Positions 44,123 to 52,443 of a stretch of 64,000 bases of DNA are shown piece by piece. The notes beneath the pieces are model-generated. The model was not told the origin of the DNA and did no database searches. It saw only the letters and a program-made list of their open reading frames with translations. The stretch lies in the NCBI RefSeq assembly GCF_000473065.1, contig NZ_AXAZ01000004.1, forward strand, positions 180,989 to 244,988. The letters are read 5' to 3'. Position numbers and translations under genes: made by a program. The stretch comes from Bradyrhizobium sp. WSM1743. Lineage in GTDB: Bacteria; Pseudomonadota; Alphaproteobacteria; Rhizobiales; Xanthobacteraceae. Positions within the stretch are counted from its first letter, which is position 1; each line of letters opens with the position of its first letter.

Positions 44123-45226
44123 TCAGGCCTCCTCGTGTTGTTGCCGGCTTACGCGGCTCGATGTCGTTTGCTCGAGCAGCACGACCAATTCGCGCGCGCG
44201 CTTGTCAGATGTGTGCTGGTTCATGGTGCGTTCATAGGCGCGCTGCGCCATGCCTTGGAGTTCGGCATCCGTCATCGCGAGCGCGGCGAGCGCGTCATGC
44301 TCGTCGCGTGCGATCAGGATCTCCTCTCCGGGCACGAAGAAATCCGCTATTCCCGGCCAGTCATCGCTCAGCAGCGGCGCGCCGCAGGCTGCGGCCTCGA
44401 ACAGCCGTCCGGACGGGCACCAGCCCATCTCCGCCATGGCCCGGCGCGTGACATTGAGCGTCAGCCGCGACGAGGCAAAGAACGGTGCGTGCTCGGGCGG
44501 TGGCAGGTGCCGCACGAAATAGATGTTTGGCGACCATGGAAAGGTCTCGGGATACTGCGCTCCGCCGATCAGGAAGCGGAGATCCCAGCGCGCCCGCGCG
44601 GGCGTGACGAAAAGCGTCTCGAGCGTGCGCTGGCGGTCTTCGGAATAGGTGCCGAGATAGGACAAATCGGCGCGATAATGCGGCTGGGGCGCGACCGGGC
44701 GATGGATGTCGGTGTCGACATGACCATAGAGCGGCCGGGTTTCGCGGGCACCCAGCCTGTCGCGGAATTCATCCGCGACGCGAGGTCCGCCGGTAAAGCT
44801 GAGCACCAGCTCGAAATCCCGCAGGCCGCGCGGGCCGAGATAAGGAACGGCTTCGCCGGCCAGGAGCCTTGCCAGCGTGATCGGAGTATCGAGGTCGTAG
44901 AACACGGGAACAGCGCGATCTTCGGAGAGGATCAGATCGGTCGCCGCAATCGCATCGGGGCAGTAGGAGGTCACAATCGCGACGTCGGCGCTGCGGACGT
45001 CGGCGCTTGCAGTCTGCCGCACATCGTCCCAGCTCGAGAACAGCCGGAGCTCGCCGCCAGGCAGTTCGTAGAGATCCCGGGCACCGGCATAGTAGGGAAC
45101 GTCGCGCTCGAAGAAGACCACGCTATGTCCCGACCGCGCGAGATGCTTGCAGAGGCCGCGCCACAAGGTGGCGTGACCGTTGCCCCAAGAGGAGGAGATT
45201 GTCAGGCCGAAGATGACGATCTTCAC
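44123..45226 (-). CDS. CgeB-like glycosyltransferase (paralogue 4)
   Basis: A 367-residue CgeB-like GT-B protein: [60 protein letters not shown] and [20 protein letters not shown]. It is very similar to the 33445-32321 product in both motif and length, so these two are the closest pair. It uses a GTG start (45224-45226) that overlaps the phosphatase stop by 4 bp. Confidence 0.85.
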   Translation of the reverse strand: MKIVIFGLTISSSWGNGHATLWRGLCKHLARSGHSVVFFERDVPYYAGARDLYELPGGELRLFSSWDDVRQTASADVRSADVAIVTSYCPDAIAATDLILSEDRAVPVFYDLDTPITLARLLAGEAVPYLGPRGLRDFELVLSFTGGPRVADEFRDRLGARETRPLYGHVDTDIHRPVAPQPHYRADLSYLGTYSEDRQRTLETLFVTPARARWDLRFLIGGAQYPETFPWSPNIYFVRHLPPPEHAPFFASSRLTLNVTRRAMAEMGWCPSGRLFEAAACGAPLLSDDWPGIADFFVPGEEILIARDEHDALAALAMTDAELQGMAQRAYERTMNQHTSDKRARELVVLLEQTTSSRVSRQQHEEA

Positions 45227-45819
45227 GCCGGCACCCGCTGGTTGATCCCGGTGATCTCCAGGCCGCGGCTGTCGGCGCGGAGTGTGCTGATGCTGGCAGG
45301 ATCGATCTCGATCGAGAGAAACTCGTCGAGCGGCATCCGTGAATAGTGCAGGAGCGCGGCGCGGATCGGCTCGGCGTGGCTCACGGCGACGACGATGTCG
45401 AGATCGCGATCGCTGCGCAGTTGCTCCAGATGAGCAACGATGCGATCTTGAAGCGACCGCATGCTCTCGCCCCCGGGCGGTCGGCTCGTGCCGCGTCGCT
45501 CATTCCAGCGCGACCAGCGTGGATCCGGCACCAGATCATCGAACGATCGTCCGGTCCATTCGCCATAGTCGATCTCGTCGAGGGCGGGGGCTATCTCGAC
45601 CGGCAGTCTGAAATGCGCGGCGAGGATGCAGGCCGACTGCATGCACCGGCGCTGCGGGCTGGATTGAATGAGCGTTGGTCGAGGCGAAAGGGTCCCGGCA
45701 CAGCAAGCCATGTCCTTACAGCCGAGATCGTCGAGCTCGACTCCCGTCATCCGCCCGCACAGAACGCGGCCGAGCAAGGCATGATGACCGTGCCGAACGA
45801 GATGGATGATCTTGGCCAT
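45223..45819 (-). CDS. Histidine phosphatase (phosphoglycerate mutase-like)
   Basis: A 198-residue histidine-phosphatase protein with the catalytic HLVRHG (His10 or so), ELDDLGCKDM, SSPQRRCMQSACILA, the acid residue in LDEIDYGEWTG and a second His in VVAVSHAEPIRAALL. It dephosphorylates a small molecule. Directly downstream of inositol-phosphate synthase it could release free myo-inositol, or act on a sugar phosphate intermediate. ATG 45817-45819 overlaps the upstream stop by one base (TGATG). Confidence 0.82.
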   Translation of the reverse strand: MAKIIHLVRHGHHALLGRVLCGRMTGVELDDLGCKDMACCAGTLSPRPTLIQSSPQRRCMQSACILAAHFRLPVEIAPALDEIDYGEWTGRSFDDLVPDPRWSRWNERRGTSRPPGGESMRSLQDRIVAHLEQLRSDRDLDIVVAVSHAEPIRAALLHYSRMPLDEFLSIEIDPASISTLRADSRGLEITGINQRVPA

Positions 45820-46919
45820 CACGCATACGCCTTGTCGTCGATGAAGGCGCGTGTCCGCCGTCCGGCCTCCTCGTCGGTGAACTGCTGCGGTGGCGATTTC
45901 ATGAAATAGCTCGAAGGGCCGGTCAGCGCGCCGGCCTGGCCGCGGTCCATGGCGAGCTTGGCGCAGCGCACCGCATCGATCACGACGCCGGCCGAGTTCG
46001 GGGAGTCCCAGACCTCGAGCTTGACCTCGGCGCTCAGGGGAACGCCGCCGAACGTCGTTCCCTCCAGGCGGATGAAGGCGAGCTTGCGGTCGGTGAGCCA
46101 CGGCACGTGGTCGCTCGGCCCGACATGGATGTTGTCGGGGTCCATGGGCACGTCGAACTGGCTGGTCACGGCCTGGGTCTTGGAGATCTTCTTCGAGGTC
46201 AGCCGCTCCCGTTCCAGCATGTTCTTGAAATCGGTATTGCCGCCGATATTGAGCTGATAGGTGCGATCGAGCCGCACGCCGCGGTCACGGAAGAGATTGG
46301 CGAGCACGCGATGCAGGATGGTGGCGCCGACCTGGCTCTTGATGTCGTCGCCGACGATCGGCAGGCCGGCTTCCTCGAAGCGGCGCCGCCACTCCGGGTT
46401 GGAGGCGATGAAGACAGGAATGCAATTGACGTAGCCGCAGCCCGCTTCGATGGCACGCGCCGCATACCACTCGCTGGCGCGCTGCGAGCCGACCGGAAGA
46501 TAGGACACCAGGACGTCGGTGCGGGACATCGCCAGGACTTCGGACACGTCGGCCTCCGGCACGTCCGCAATCGGAACGTCGTCCGTCAGGTAGTGCCCGA
46601 TGCCGTCCATGACCGGTCCGCGCTGCACGATCACCCCGGTGGGCGCGACGTCCGAGAAGCGGTGCGTGTTGTTGGGCGACGCGAAGATAGCATCGGCGAC
46701 ATCGCGGCCGACCTTGCTGGCGTTGACGTCAAAGGCCGACGCGATCTGAATGTCGCTGATATGGTAGCCGCCGAGGTCGGCGTTCATCAGTCCCGGGACC
46801 GGCTCGTTCGATTTGGCGTTCCGGTAGTAGGAGAGGCCCTGGACGAAGGAGCTCGCGCAATTGCCGACGCCGACGAGGCCGACGCGCACGCGGCGCCTAT
46901 CTTGAAGACGGGAATGCAT
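45819..46919 (-). CDS. Inositol-3-phosphate synthase
   Basis: A 366-residue NAD-dependent synthase that makes 1D-myo-inositol 3-phosphate from glucose 6-phosphate. Its length and motifs match the actinobacterial/archaeal-type enzyme: [77 protein letters not shown] and [10 protein letters not shown]. It is the first gene of the operon and sets the theme of inositol-containing products. The start is ATG 46917-46919, with GGAGG about 10 nt upstream; the longer ORF begins at a TTG. A perfect EcfG promoter lies 50-70 bp upstream. Confidence 0.92.
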   Translation of the reverse strand: MHSRLQDRRRVRVGLVGVGNCASSFVQGLSYYRNAKSNEPVPGLMNADLGGYHISDIQIASAFDVNASKVGRDVADAIFASPNNTHRFSDVAPTGVIVQRGPVMDGIGHYLTDDVPIADVPEADVSEVLAMSRTDVLVSYLPVGSQRASEWYAARAIEAGCGYVNCIPVFIASNPEWRRRFEEAGLPIVGDDIKSQVGATILHRVLANLFRDRGVRLDRTYQLNIGGNTDFKNMLERERLTSKKISKTQAVTSQFDVPMDPDNIHVGPSDHVPWLTDRKLAFIRLEGTTFGGVPLSAEVKLEVWDSPNSAGVVIDAVRCAKLAMDRGQAGALTGPSSYFMKSPPQQFTDEEAGRRTRAFIDDKAYA

Positions 46920-46967
46920 GGAATGAAGCCCTCCGGGAAACAAGCGGCGTCGGTAAGTACGTCGGCG

Positions 46968-46992
46968 AACGTGCGGAAGGTATGTTCGTTCC
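46968..46992 (-). promoter_or_regulatory. EcfG-type general stress promoter of inositol/glycan operon
   Basis: On the minus strand GGAAC (46988-46992) and CGTT (46968-46971) are exactly 16 nt apart, the full EcfG consensus. The transcript would begin about 40 nt before the inositol-3-phosphate synthase ATG. The 16-bp stretch around the -35 is shared with the region before the epimerase operon at 40342-40357. Confidence 0.72.
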
Positions 46993-47158
46993 TAGGAGGG
47001 CATGCGAGCGTCGCGTCGCGAGCGATTTCAAGCGGTCAAAATGCGACGAGCTTAACTTGGGATAAAATCCCGGGCCGCCTCTAGGGAACGAAGAGCTTTC
47101 ATGATGAAGATGAAGAAGATGATGCTCGCGTCGCGAGGCTGCTTCGCATCTGAGCGAA

Positions 47159-47183
47159 AGAACAAATCGCTTCGGCCCGCGTT
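47159..47183 (+). promoter_or_regulatory. EcfG-like promoter candidate and leader hairpin
   Basis: AGAAC (47159-47163) and CGTT (47180-47183) with 16 nt between differ from the EcfG consensus at one -35 base. The leader to the ATG at 47245 would contain the hairpin GCCGGGC-TCATC-GCCCGGC (47208-47226) just before the ribosome site. The remainder of the 325-bp gap (46920-47244) holds the divergent inositol-operon promoter and no gene. Confidence 0.4.
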
Positions 47184-47244
47184 TGTCGGTCAATGGTTCG
47201 ATGCGATGCCGGGCTCATCGCCCGGCCGGTAAGCGAGGTGTGAC

Positions 47245-47532
47245 ATGACGTCCAAGGCGCAAAATAGCGAAGCCCAGCAGACCACTGACCACAATGTCAT
47301 CCGGAAATGGGCCGAAGAGCGCGGAGGGAAACCGGCGACCGTCAAGGCAACGGAAGAGGATGGTCACGCTGGAATCCTGCGCATCGATTTTGATCCGCCG
47401 GAAAAAGGACTAGACCGCATCAGCTGGGACGAGTTCTTCGAAAAGTTCGATGAAGCCGGTGTTGCGTTCCTGCACCAGGATCGGACCAAGGACGGCAAGC
47501 TCAGCCGATTCCACAAATTCGTGCGACACTAG
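47245..47532 (+). CDS. Small conserved hypothetical protein (glucan-branching-associated type)
   Basis: A 95-residue soluble protein: HNVIRKWAEERGGKPATVKA, ILRIDFDPPEKGLDRISWDE and FDEAGVAFLHQDRTKDGK. I recall very similar proteins as conserved small rhizobial proteins, sometimes mislabelled as branching enzyme, but no catalytic domain fits in this length. The ATG follows GAGGTGTGAC. It is divergent from the inositol operon and has an EcfG-like promoter, so it is probably stress-induced. The function is unknown. Confidence 0.72.
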   Translation: MTSKAQNSEAQQTTDHNVIRKWAEERGGKPATVKATEEDGHAGILRIDFDPPEKGLDRISWDEFFEKFDEAGVAFLHQDRTKDGKLSRFHKFVRH

Positions 47533-47544
47533 CGATCGCGCGCG

Positions 47545-48465
47545 GTGACCGGCGGTTGGGCCGAGGCGATGCGGGCGGGTGATTTCACGCGCGCCTGGGC
47601 GATCAACGATCGTGACCTCGTGCAGATCGCGCATCCGCCCAAGCACACCGGCCCGAGGCATCTTCAGCGGATCTGGCGGGGCGAGGATCTGCATGGCAGG
47701 CACGTGCTGGTCCGCTGCTACCACGGGCTTGGCGACACGATTCAGTTTCTGCGCTTCATGCGCCCGCTTCGTGCGATCGCGCGCAGCGTCACCTTGTGGT
47801 GTCAACCCGAGCTGCTGCCGCTCGCGGTGCGGGCCGCGGGTGTGGACCGGGCCATTCCGCTGCACGATGGTGCCCCCGAGGTCGATTTCGAGGTCGACAT
47901 CGAGATCATGGAAGTGCCCCACGCCATCGGGGCGCGACGGGATCAGGTCGAGATGCGCGTTCCTTACCTCGCGTTGCCTCCAGCTGCCGTTCCGCCGCTG
48001 CGGGGAGAACAAGGTCAGGCCCTCGGCCTGGTCTGGAAAGTCGGAGATTGGGACAAGCGTCGGGAGGTTTCGGCCGCCTTGTTGCGCGGTCTCGCCGGAC
48101 CGTGTGTGACGCTCTATTCGCTCCAGCGCGGCGCCAGCACCGAAGAGCTCGCGGCGATCGGTGCACTGGACATCAGCACACCAGACATCGTGGCCCTCGG
48201 CCACCGCCTGCGGCAGCTCGATCTCCTCATTTGCGTCGACACCATGGTCGCGCATCTTGCGGGCGCGCTCGGATGCGAAGCCTGGGTCTTGCTGCATGCC
48301 GATTGCGACTGGCGCTGGCCTCAATCCGATGCGCACTCGTTCTGGTATTCGAGCCTGCGGCTGTTTCACCAAAGATGCCCGGGCGATTGGGGCAATGTCA
48401 TTGCCGAAGTGCGTAGCGCGCTGCGGACGCGCCTTGAAGCGGGGCAAGCGACCGCGGCGATGTGA
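47545..48465 (+). CDS. Glycosyltransferase family 9-like (heptosyltransferase fold) protein
   Basis: A 306-residue protein of the ADP-heptose:LPS heptosyltransferase (GT9) fold: VLVRCYHGLGDTIQFLRFMR, LGLVWKVGDWDKRREVSAAL, and the C-terminal LLICVDTMVAHLAGALGCEA, which matches the donor-site of GT9 enzymes. There is no TPR repeat of the longer family forms. The start is uncertain: GTG 47545 lacks a ribosome site, while ATG 47569 (MRAGDFTRA) has GAGGCG close by. It is 12 bp after the small stress protein. It probably acts on a surface saccharide. Confidence 0.72.
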   Translation: MTGGWAEAMRAGDFTRAWAINDRDLVQIAHPPKHTGPRHLQRIWRGEDLHGRHVLVRCYHGLGDTIQFLRFMRPLRAIARSVTLWCQPELLPLAVRAAGVDRAIPLHDGAPEVDFEVDIEIMEVPHAIGARRDQVEMRVPYLALPPAAVPPLRGEQGQALGLVWKVGDWDKRREVSAALLRGLAGPCVTLYSLQRGASTEELAAIGALDISTPDIVALGHRLRQLDLLICVDTMVAHLAGALGCEAWVLLHADCDWRWPQSDAHSFWYSSLRLFHQRCPGDWGNVIAEVRSALRTRLEAGQATAAM

Positions 48466-48526
48466 CTTCCAGGATCGTGATGAGGAACGAGCGTCGCCCG
48501 CGCGATTTGGAGCAAAGTGCTCGCAA

Positions 48527-50344
48527 ATGGAAGCGCTCATGCAAAGTTCCGACGCCGGCTTGTCGACGGACCGCCTGTCGCGGGTGACAGACAATATCTG
48601 GATTCTGAACGACAAGCCCATCAGCGCCGCCGGTCTGCAACTGCCGGTGCGCATGACCGTCATCCGCCTGTCGAACGGCGACCTCGTGCTGCATTCGCCG
48701 GTGAGATATTCGCCGGATCTACGCCAGCAGCTGGAGCGGCTGGGCCCGATCGGGTACCTGCTGGCGCCGAACATCGCGCACTGGATGTTTCTGCCTGAAT
48801 GGCAAAGACAGCTGCCACAGGCCGCGACCTTTGCCGCGCGCGGCCTTGCGGCGCGCAAGCAGGTTCGAGTGGCCGGCCTGCGTATCGATCGCGAGCTCGG
48901 AGACACGACGCCCGAGGAATGGACCGCCGACCTCGAAACCGTGTCGGTGAACGCCCCGACGTTCTCGGAGGTCGAGCTGTTCGACAGGCGAAGCCGGACG
49001 CTGGTTCTGACCGATCTCGTGCAGAACCTCGATCCCCATCGACTTGGCGCGTCGAATGCAGCCGCGGCCAACCTGCTCGGAATTGCCAAGCCGGACGGGA
49101 AGGCCCCGGTCTATCTGCGGCTTCTGCTGCGCCTCGGCGGTCGTTCGGCGCAGGCTGCGGCCGAGCGGCTCGTGAAGCTGGCTCCGGAGCGGGTGATCTT
49201 CGCGCATGGCGACTGGTTTGAAGCACAGGGAACCGCGCGCCTGCGGCGATCCCTGCGCTGGCTGCTTCCCGCGAGCATCTCGGGACCCGAGCCGGAGCGG
49301 ATGGTCGGCACGCGTGTCGTCATCACCGGCGCCTCCAGTGGGATCGGCCGTGCCGCCGCGCTGGCCTTTGCCCGCAACGGCGCCACTGTGGTGCTGGCGG
49401 CACGTCGCGATGACGTCCTGGCGCGCCTTGCCAGCGAATGTGAGGCCCTCGGAGGCCGGGCCTTGGCCGTTCCGACCGACGTCACCGATGCCCAGGCGGT
49501 GCAGCATCTGGCCAGCGCGGCCGAAGAGGCGTTCGGCGGCATCGACGTCTGGATCAACAACGCCGGCACCGGTGTGTTCGGGGCCTACCAGGATGCTGGC
49601 ATCGCGCTTCATCGCCGGACGATCGAGGTCAATCTGCTCGGCACCATGCATGGCGCCTACGCCGTGCTTCCGATCTTCCTCCGCCAGAACCGCGGTGTCC
49701 TGATCAACAACATCTCGATTGGCGGCTGGGCGCCGACGCCCTTTGCCGCAGCCTATACCGCCAGCAAGTTCGGCCTGCGCGGCTTCACCGCAAGCTTGCG
49801 TCAGGAGCTCAGCGCTCATCCCCATATTCATGTTTGCGGTGTCTTCCCCTCCATGGTCGATACGCCCGGTTTCGTCCACGGCGCCAACACCTCCGGGCGG
49901 CGGCTCGATCCGGGGCCGCTGCTTTATCAATCCGAGGACGTGGCCCAGACGTTCGTGCGCCTCGTCCGCGCGCCCCGTGACGAGGTGGCGGTGGGGTGGC
50001 CGGCGCGCGCCGGCCAACTCGCTTATACGATTGCTCCTGAGATTACCGAGAACATCCTCGCAGCTACATTCCGCTGGCTGTTGTCGCGCGCGCATCCTGC
50101 GCCGGTGAGCGAAGGCACGTTGATCGAAGCAGGTCCGCAGGGCAAATCGGTTGACGGCGGTTGGCTGGCGCGGAAGCAAATTCCGCCCGCTGGCGTGCTC
50201 AGCACGGGACTGGTGGTGCTCGGGATTACTGCTTGTCTGGCTGTCGCCGCATCGAAGGCCCGCCGCCCGTCTGCACCTCGCGCGAGACTTGAGGCGGCGC
50301 CGCGCGTGAGGCCAGGCTACGGCCGCCGCTCCGGCAACGCGTAG
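48527..50344 (+). CDS. DUF4336 - short-chain dehydrogenase fusion with C-terminal anchor
   Basis: A 605-residue in-frame fusion. Residues about 15-250 are a DUF4336 (metallo-beta-lactamase-like) domain (VTDNIWILNDKPISAAGLQL; VIFAHGDWFEAQGTARLRRS). Residues about 260-510 are a classical SDR with TGASSGIG (267-274), NNAG and catalytic AYTASK. A hydrophobic helix (VLSTGLVVLGITACLAVAAS) near the end suggests membrane attachment. No stop separates the domains. An internal ATG at 49301 with GGAGCGG before it is where a free-standing SDR would start, so a second, shorter product is possible. The SDR substrate is unknown. ATG 48527 has only a distant GGAG. Confidence 0.75.
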   Translation: MEALMQSSDAGLSTDRLSRVTDNIWILNDKPISAAGLQLPVRMTVIRLSNGDLVLHSPVRYSPDLRQQLERLGPIGYLLAPNIAHWMFLPEWQRQLPQAATFAARGLAARKQVRVAGLRIDRELGDTTPEEWTADLETVSVNAPTFSEVELFDRRSRTLVLTDLVQNLDPHRLGASNAAAANLLGIAKPDGKAPVYLRLLLRLGGRSAQAAAERLVKLAPERVIFAHGDWFEAQGTARLRRSLRWLLPASISGPEPERMVGTRVVITGASSGIGRAAALAFARNGATVVLAARRDDVLARLASECEALGGRALAVPTDVTDAQAVQHLASAAEEAFGGIDVWINNAGTGVFGAYQDAGIALHRRTIEVNLLGTMHGAYAVLPIFLRQNRGVLINNISIGGWAPTPFAAAYTASKFGLRGFTASLRQELSAHPHIHVCGVFPSMVDTPGFVHGANTSGRRLDPGPLLYQSEDVAQTFVRLVRAPRDEVAVGWPARAGQLAYTIAPEITENILAATFRWLLSRAHPAPVSEGTLIEAGPQGKSVDGGWLARKQIPPAGVLSTGLVVLGITACLAVAASKARRPSAPRARLEAAPRVRPGYGRRSGNA

Positions 50345-50418
50345 GGCCGGACGTAATCGCCGAGCTTCGTGCCGAATGAGCCGTGGCCTCCGTCGACCGT
50401 CACGAGAGCACGACCAGG
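50317..50418 (-). pseudogene. C-terminal remnant of a PQQ-dependent dehydrogenase
   Basis: Reading leftward, 33 codons before a TAG give PGRALVTVDGGHGSFGTKLG followed by DYVRPYALPERRP. This matches the conserved C-terminal end of membrane-bound quinoprotein (glucose/quinate-type) dehydrogenases. Upstream in this frame the similarity ceases, so only the tail survives. It overlaps the last codons of the DUF4336-SDR gene. The rest of the 309-bp gap (50345-50653) has no gene. The identification is from remembered family sequence. Confidence 0.5.
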
Positions 50419-50600
50419 ATGGTGACGGTCAGCAATGGCGCGTCGCGTAACCAGGCTGCTGAACGACGGATCAGGGGCATGGGATTTACTTCAATGTATG
50501 GAGAAACGCGGCGAGGTTGCGGGCGGTGCCATGCTCGCTGCTGCAACGTCCTGGGACCCGAGATGTTCCTGTTGGCAGGACCGCAGATGGCTCCGGCGCC

Positions 50601-50626
50601 GGAACGAAGGTTCGAGACCGGGCGTT
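50601..50626 (+). promoter_or_regulatory. EcfG-type general stress promoter of DUF6894 gene
   Basis: GGAAC (50601-50605) and CGTT (50623-50626) are 17 nt apart, a perfect EcfG match. Transcription would start about 20 nt before the GTG at 50654, which leaves a short leader with the ribosome site. Confidence 0.68.
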
Positions 50627-50653
50627 CCTGCGGGAAAAGGCCGAGGACAAGGC

Positions 50654-50872
50654 GTGCCGCGCTATCATTTTGATTTGGTGGATTCTAAAACCGTGGCAGA
50701 CACGGGAGGTGCCGAGTTGCCGGATGACATCAAGGCCATGGACGTCGCCGAAGAGATTGCGAGGCGCCTGCTCGAGGAGCGTCCCGAGCTCAAGGGCCGT
50801 CACTTCTCGATCCTCGTCACGAACGAGGATGGTGAAGAAATCGGCCGGATGCCGTTGGACGTGCTGCATTGA
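50654..50872 (+). CDS. DUF6894 family small protein
   Basis: A 72-residue protein with the pattern PRYHFDLVDSKTVADTGGAE, then AMDVAEEIARRLLEERPELK and ILVTNEDGEEIGRMPLDVLH. It matches the small rhizobial DUF6894 family, found in many copies per genome with no known function. It uses the GTG at 50654; GAGGACAAGG precedes it. A perfect EcfG promoter just upstream marks it as a general-stress gene. It ends 14 bp before a phosphodiesterase gene that may share its transcript. Confidence 0.75.
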   Translation: MPRYHFDLVDSKTVADTGGAELPDDIKAMDVAEEIARRLLEERPELKGRHFSILVTNEDGEEIGRMPLDVLH

Positions 50873-50886
50873 AGCCATGATTTGAC

Positions 50887-51357
50887 ATGACGTTCAGGAT
50901 TGGGGTGATTGCCGACACGCATGGACTGCTGAGGCCCGAGGCAGAGCGATGCCTGGCGGGCGTTTCCCACATCGTCCACGCCGGCGACATCGGCACCCAG
51001 GCTGTGATGGATGGGCTTTGCCGGATCGCGCCCGTCACCGCGATCAGGGGGAATGTCGATCGCGGTGCGTGGGCTGAACGTTTTCCTGAAACACGAACGC
51101 TGCGCCTCGGCGGCCGCTGCTTCTACATCCTGCACGATCTCAAGGAGCTGGCGGTCAATCCTGCCGAGCTCGGGATCGACGTCGTGGTGTCCGGGCATTC
51201 CCACCGCGTGCGGATCGAGACCGCCGAAGGCGTGCTCTACTTGAATCCGGGAAGCGCAGGGAAGCGACGCTTCAAGCTGCCGATTACGCTGGCGACGCTC
51301 GAGCTCGATCCGAGCGGCCCGCTGCGGCCAGTCATTCATGATCTCGACCAGCATTGA
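50887..51357 (+). CDS. YfcE/MJ0936-type metallophosphodiesterase
   Basis: A 156-residue calcineurin-like phosphodiesterase with all metal motifs: IGVIADTHG (DxH), IVHAGDIG (GD), IRGNVD (GN), VVVSGHSH (GHxH) and LNPGSAG. Enzymes of this size cleave small phosphodiesters or phosphomonoesters using two metal ions. It is downstream of, and probably co-transcribed with, the stress-type DUF6894 gene. It converges on the patatin gene, with a 9-bp gap between stops. Confidence 0.88.
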   Translation: MTFRIGVIADTHGLLRPEAERCLAGVSHIVHAGDIGTQAVMDGLCRIAPVTAIRGNVDRGAWAERFPETRTLRLGGRCFYILHDLKELAVNPAELGIDVVVSGHSHRVRIETAEGVLYLNPGSAGKRRFKLPITLATLELDPSGPLRPVIHDLDQH

Positions 51358-51366
51358 GAGACATCG

Positions 51367-52443
51367 CTAAGGCCGCCGCACACTGCAGATCCCGTTCGGG
51401 ATCGGGGCCAGGCGTGCGGCATACTGCATGTCCAGAAAGCCGGCCCGCCAGCGTTGCGCCATGGCTTCCTCCGACAGATCGAAGGATTTTTCGGGACCCG
51501 CTTCCTCGCGGCCCGGCCGGTAGCTCAGCAGATAGATCTCGTCGTCGTAATCGAGGTCCTGAAGCTCGGCACGGAGCTGACGGGCCTCGAGGGCGTAGCC
51601 AAGGCGCTGGAAGGTCTGGTTGCCGAAGGTCAGGTCGCTCTTGCGCTCGGCCGCGGCTTCGAGCCCGTCAGGGACCTTGCCGTCGCGCGGAAAGAGATCG
51701 ATGACATAGAGGCGGAGCGGGCCCGCAGTCTCCAAGATCGGGTCGAATGGCGCGTTCAGCGAGAACCCGCCATCGCCGAGCCACCGGCCGGCGATCTGCA
51801 CCGGAGCGAATTCAGGCAGCAATCCGCAACTGGCCAGGATATGGTCCATTTCGATTCGCTCCGACGAGGAGTCGAACAGCACGGCATCGCCGCTTTCCAG
51901 GTTGGTGGCGCAGATCGTGATGCGCGGATCGCCGTCGTTCAGACGTCCAAAATCGATCAGCTGCTGAAGGCGTTCGCGGGTCGGGCCGAGGTCGTAAAGG
52001 CCGCCGAAGTGAGATGCCGGAATCGGCAGGCGGGGATGGAAGAAGCCCGAGTGACCCAGCACGCGCGTATTGATCGAGCTCAGCCAGGCGAACGTATGGC
52101 GGCCCGCGTTCGGCACTCCGGCCGGACTGCTGCGGGCTTGCCAATAGCTGCGCAGATTGCGCAGCCGATCGGCGCTCGGGCTCCCCGCGATCAGTGCGGC
52201 GGTGATGGCCCCTGCCGATGAACCGGCCACCCAGTCGATCGGCAACGAAAGAGAGGCGAGCGCTTCAAACACACCGCCATGATACGCGCCGAGGCCAAGA
52301 CCGCCGGAGAATGCGATGGCGGTGCGAGGGCGCTCTGCTGGCGTCGCGCCGCCCGGCTCGGCTGTACGATCGGTCACGACGGGCGCCTGTTGCCAGGGTG
52401 GAGGCGGGGGCTGATCACCGGTATCCCCTGTAACGGTGCGCAT
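51367..52443 (-). CDS. Patatin-like phospholipase
   Basis: A 358-residue patatin-like acyl hydrolase with the oxyanion loop IAFSGGLGLGAYHGGVFEAL, catalytic Ser in AGSSAGAITAALIAG (GxSxG) and Asp in LGDGGFSLNAP (DGG). The Ser-Asp dyad cleaves phospholipid or other acyl esters. No signal peptide is seen, so it is probably cytoplasmic. The start is ATG 52441-52443, which lies inside the DUF3551 gene and overlaps its stop by 29 bp. A longer ORF to 52599 is a shadow, and a later GTG is also possible. It may be transcribed from the DUF3551 promoter. Confidence 0.85.
   Translation of the reverse strand: MRTVTGDTGDQPPPPPWQQAPVVTDRTAEPGGATPAERPRTAIAFSGGLGLGAYHGGVFEALASLSLPIDWVAGSSAGAITAALIAGSPSADRLRNLRSYWQARSSPAGVPNAGRHTFAWLSSINTRVLGHSGFFHPRLPIPASHFGGLYDLGPTRERLQQLIDFGRLNDGDPRITICATNLESGDAVLFDSSSERIEMDHILASCGLLPEFAPVQIAGRWLGDGGFSLNAPFDPILETAGPLRLYVIDLFPRDGKVPDGLEAAAERKSDLTFGNQTFQRLGYALEARQLRAELQDLDYDDEIYLLSYRPGREEAGPEKSFDLSEEAMAQRWRAGFLDMQYAARLAPIPNGICSVRRP

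Noticed and set aside
47086..47111. EcfG promoter from GGGAAC upstream of the gene at 47245
   Set aside because: No nGTT occurs at 16 or 17 nt. The AGAAC-N16-CGTT pair at 47159-47183 is the better candidate.
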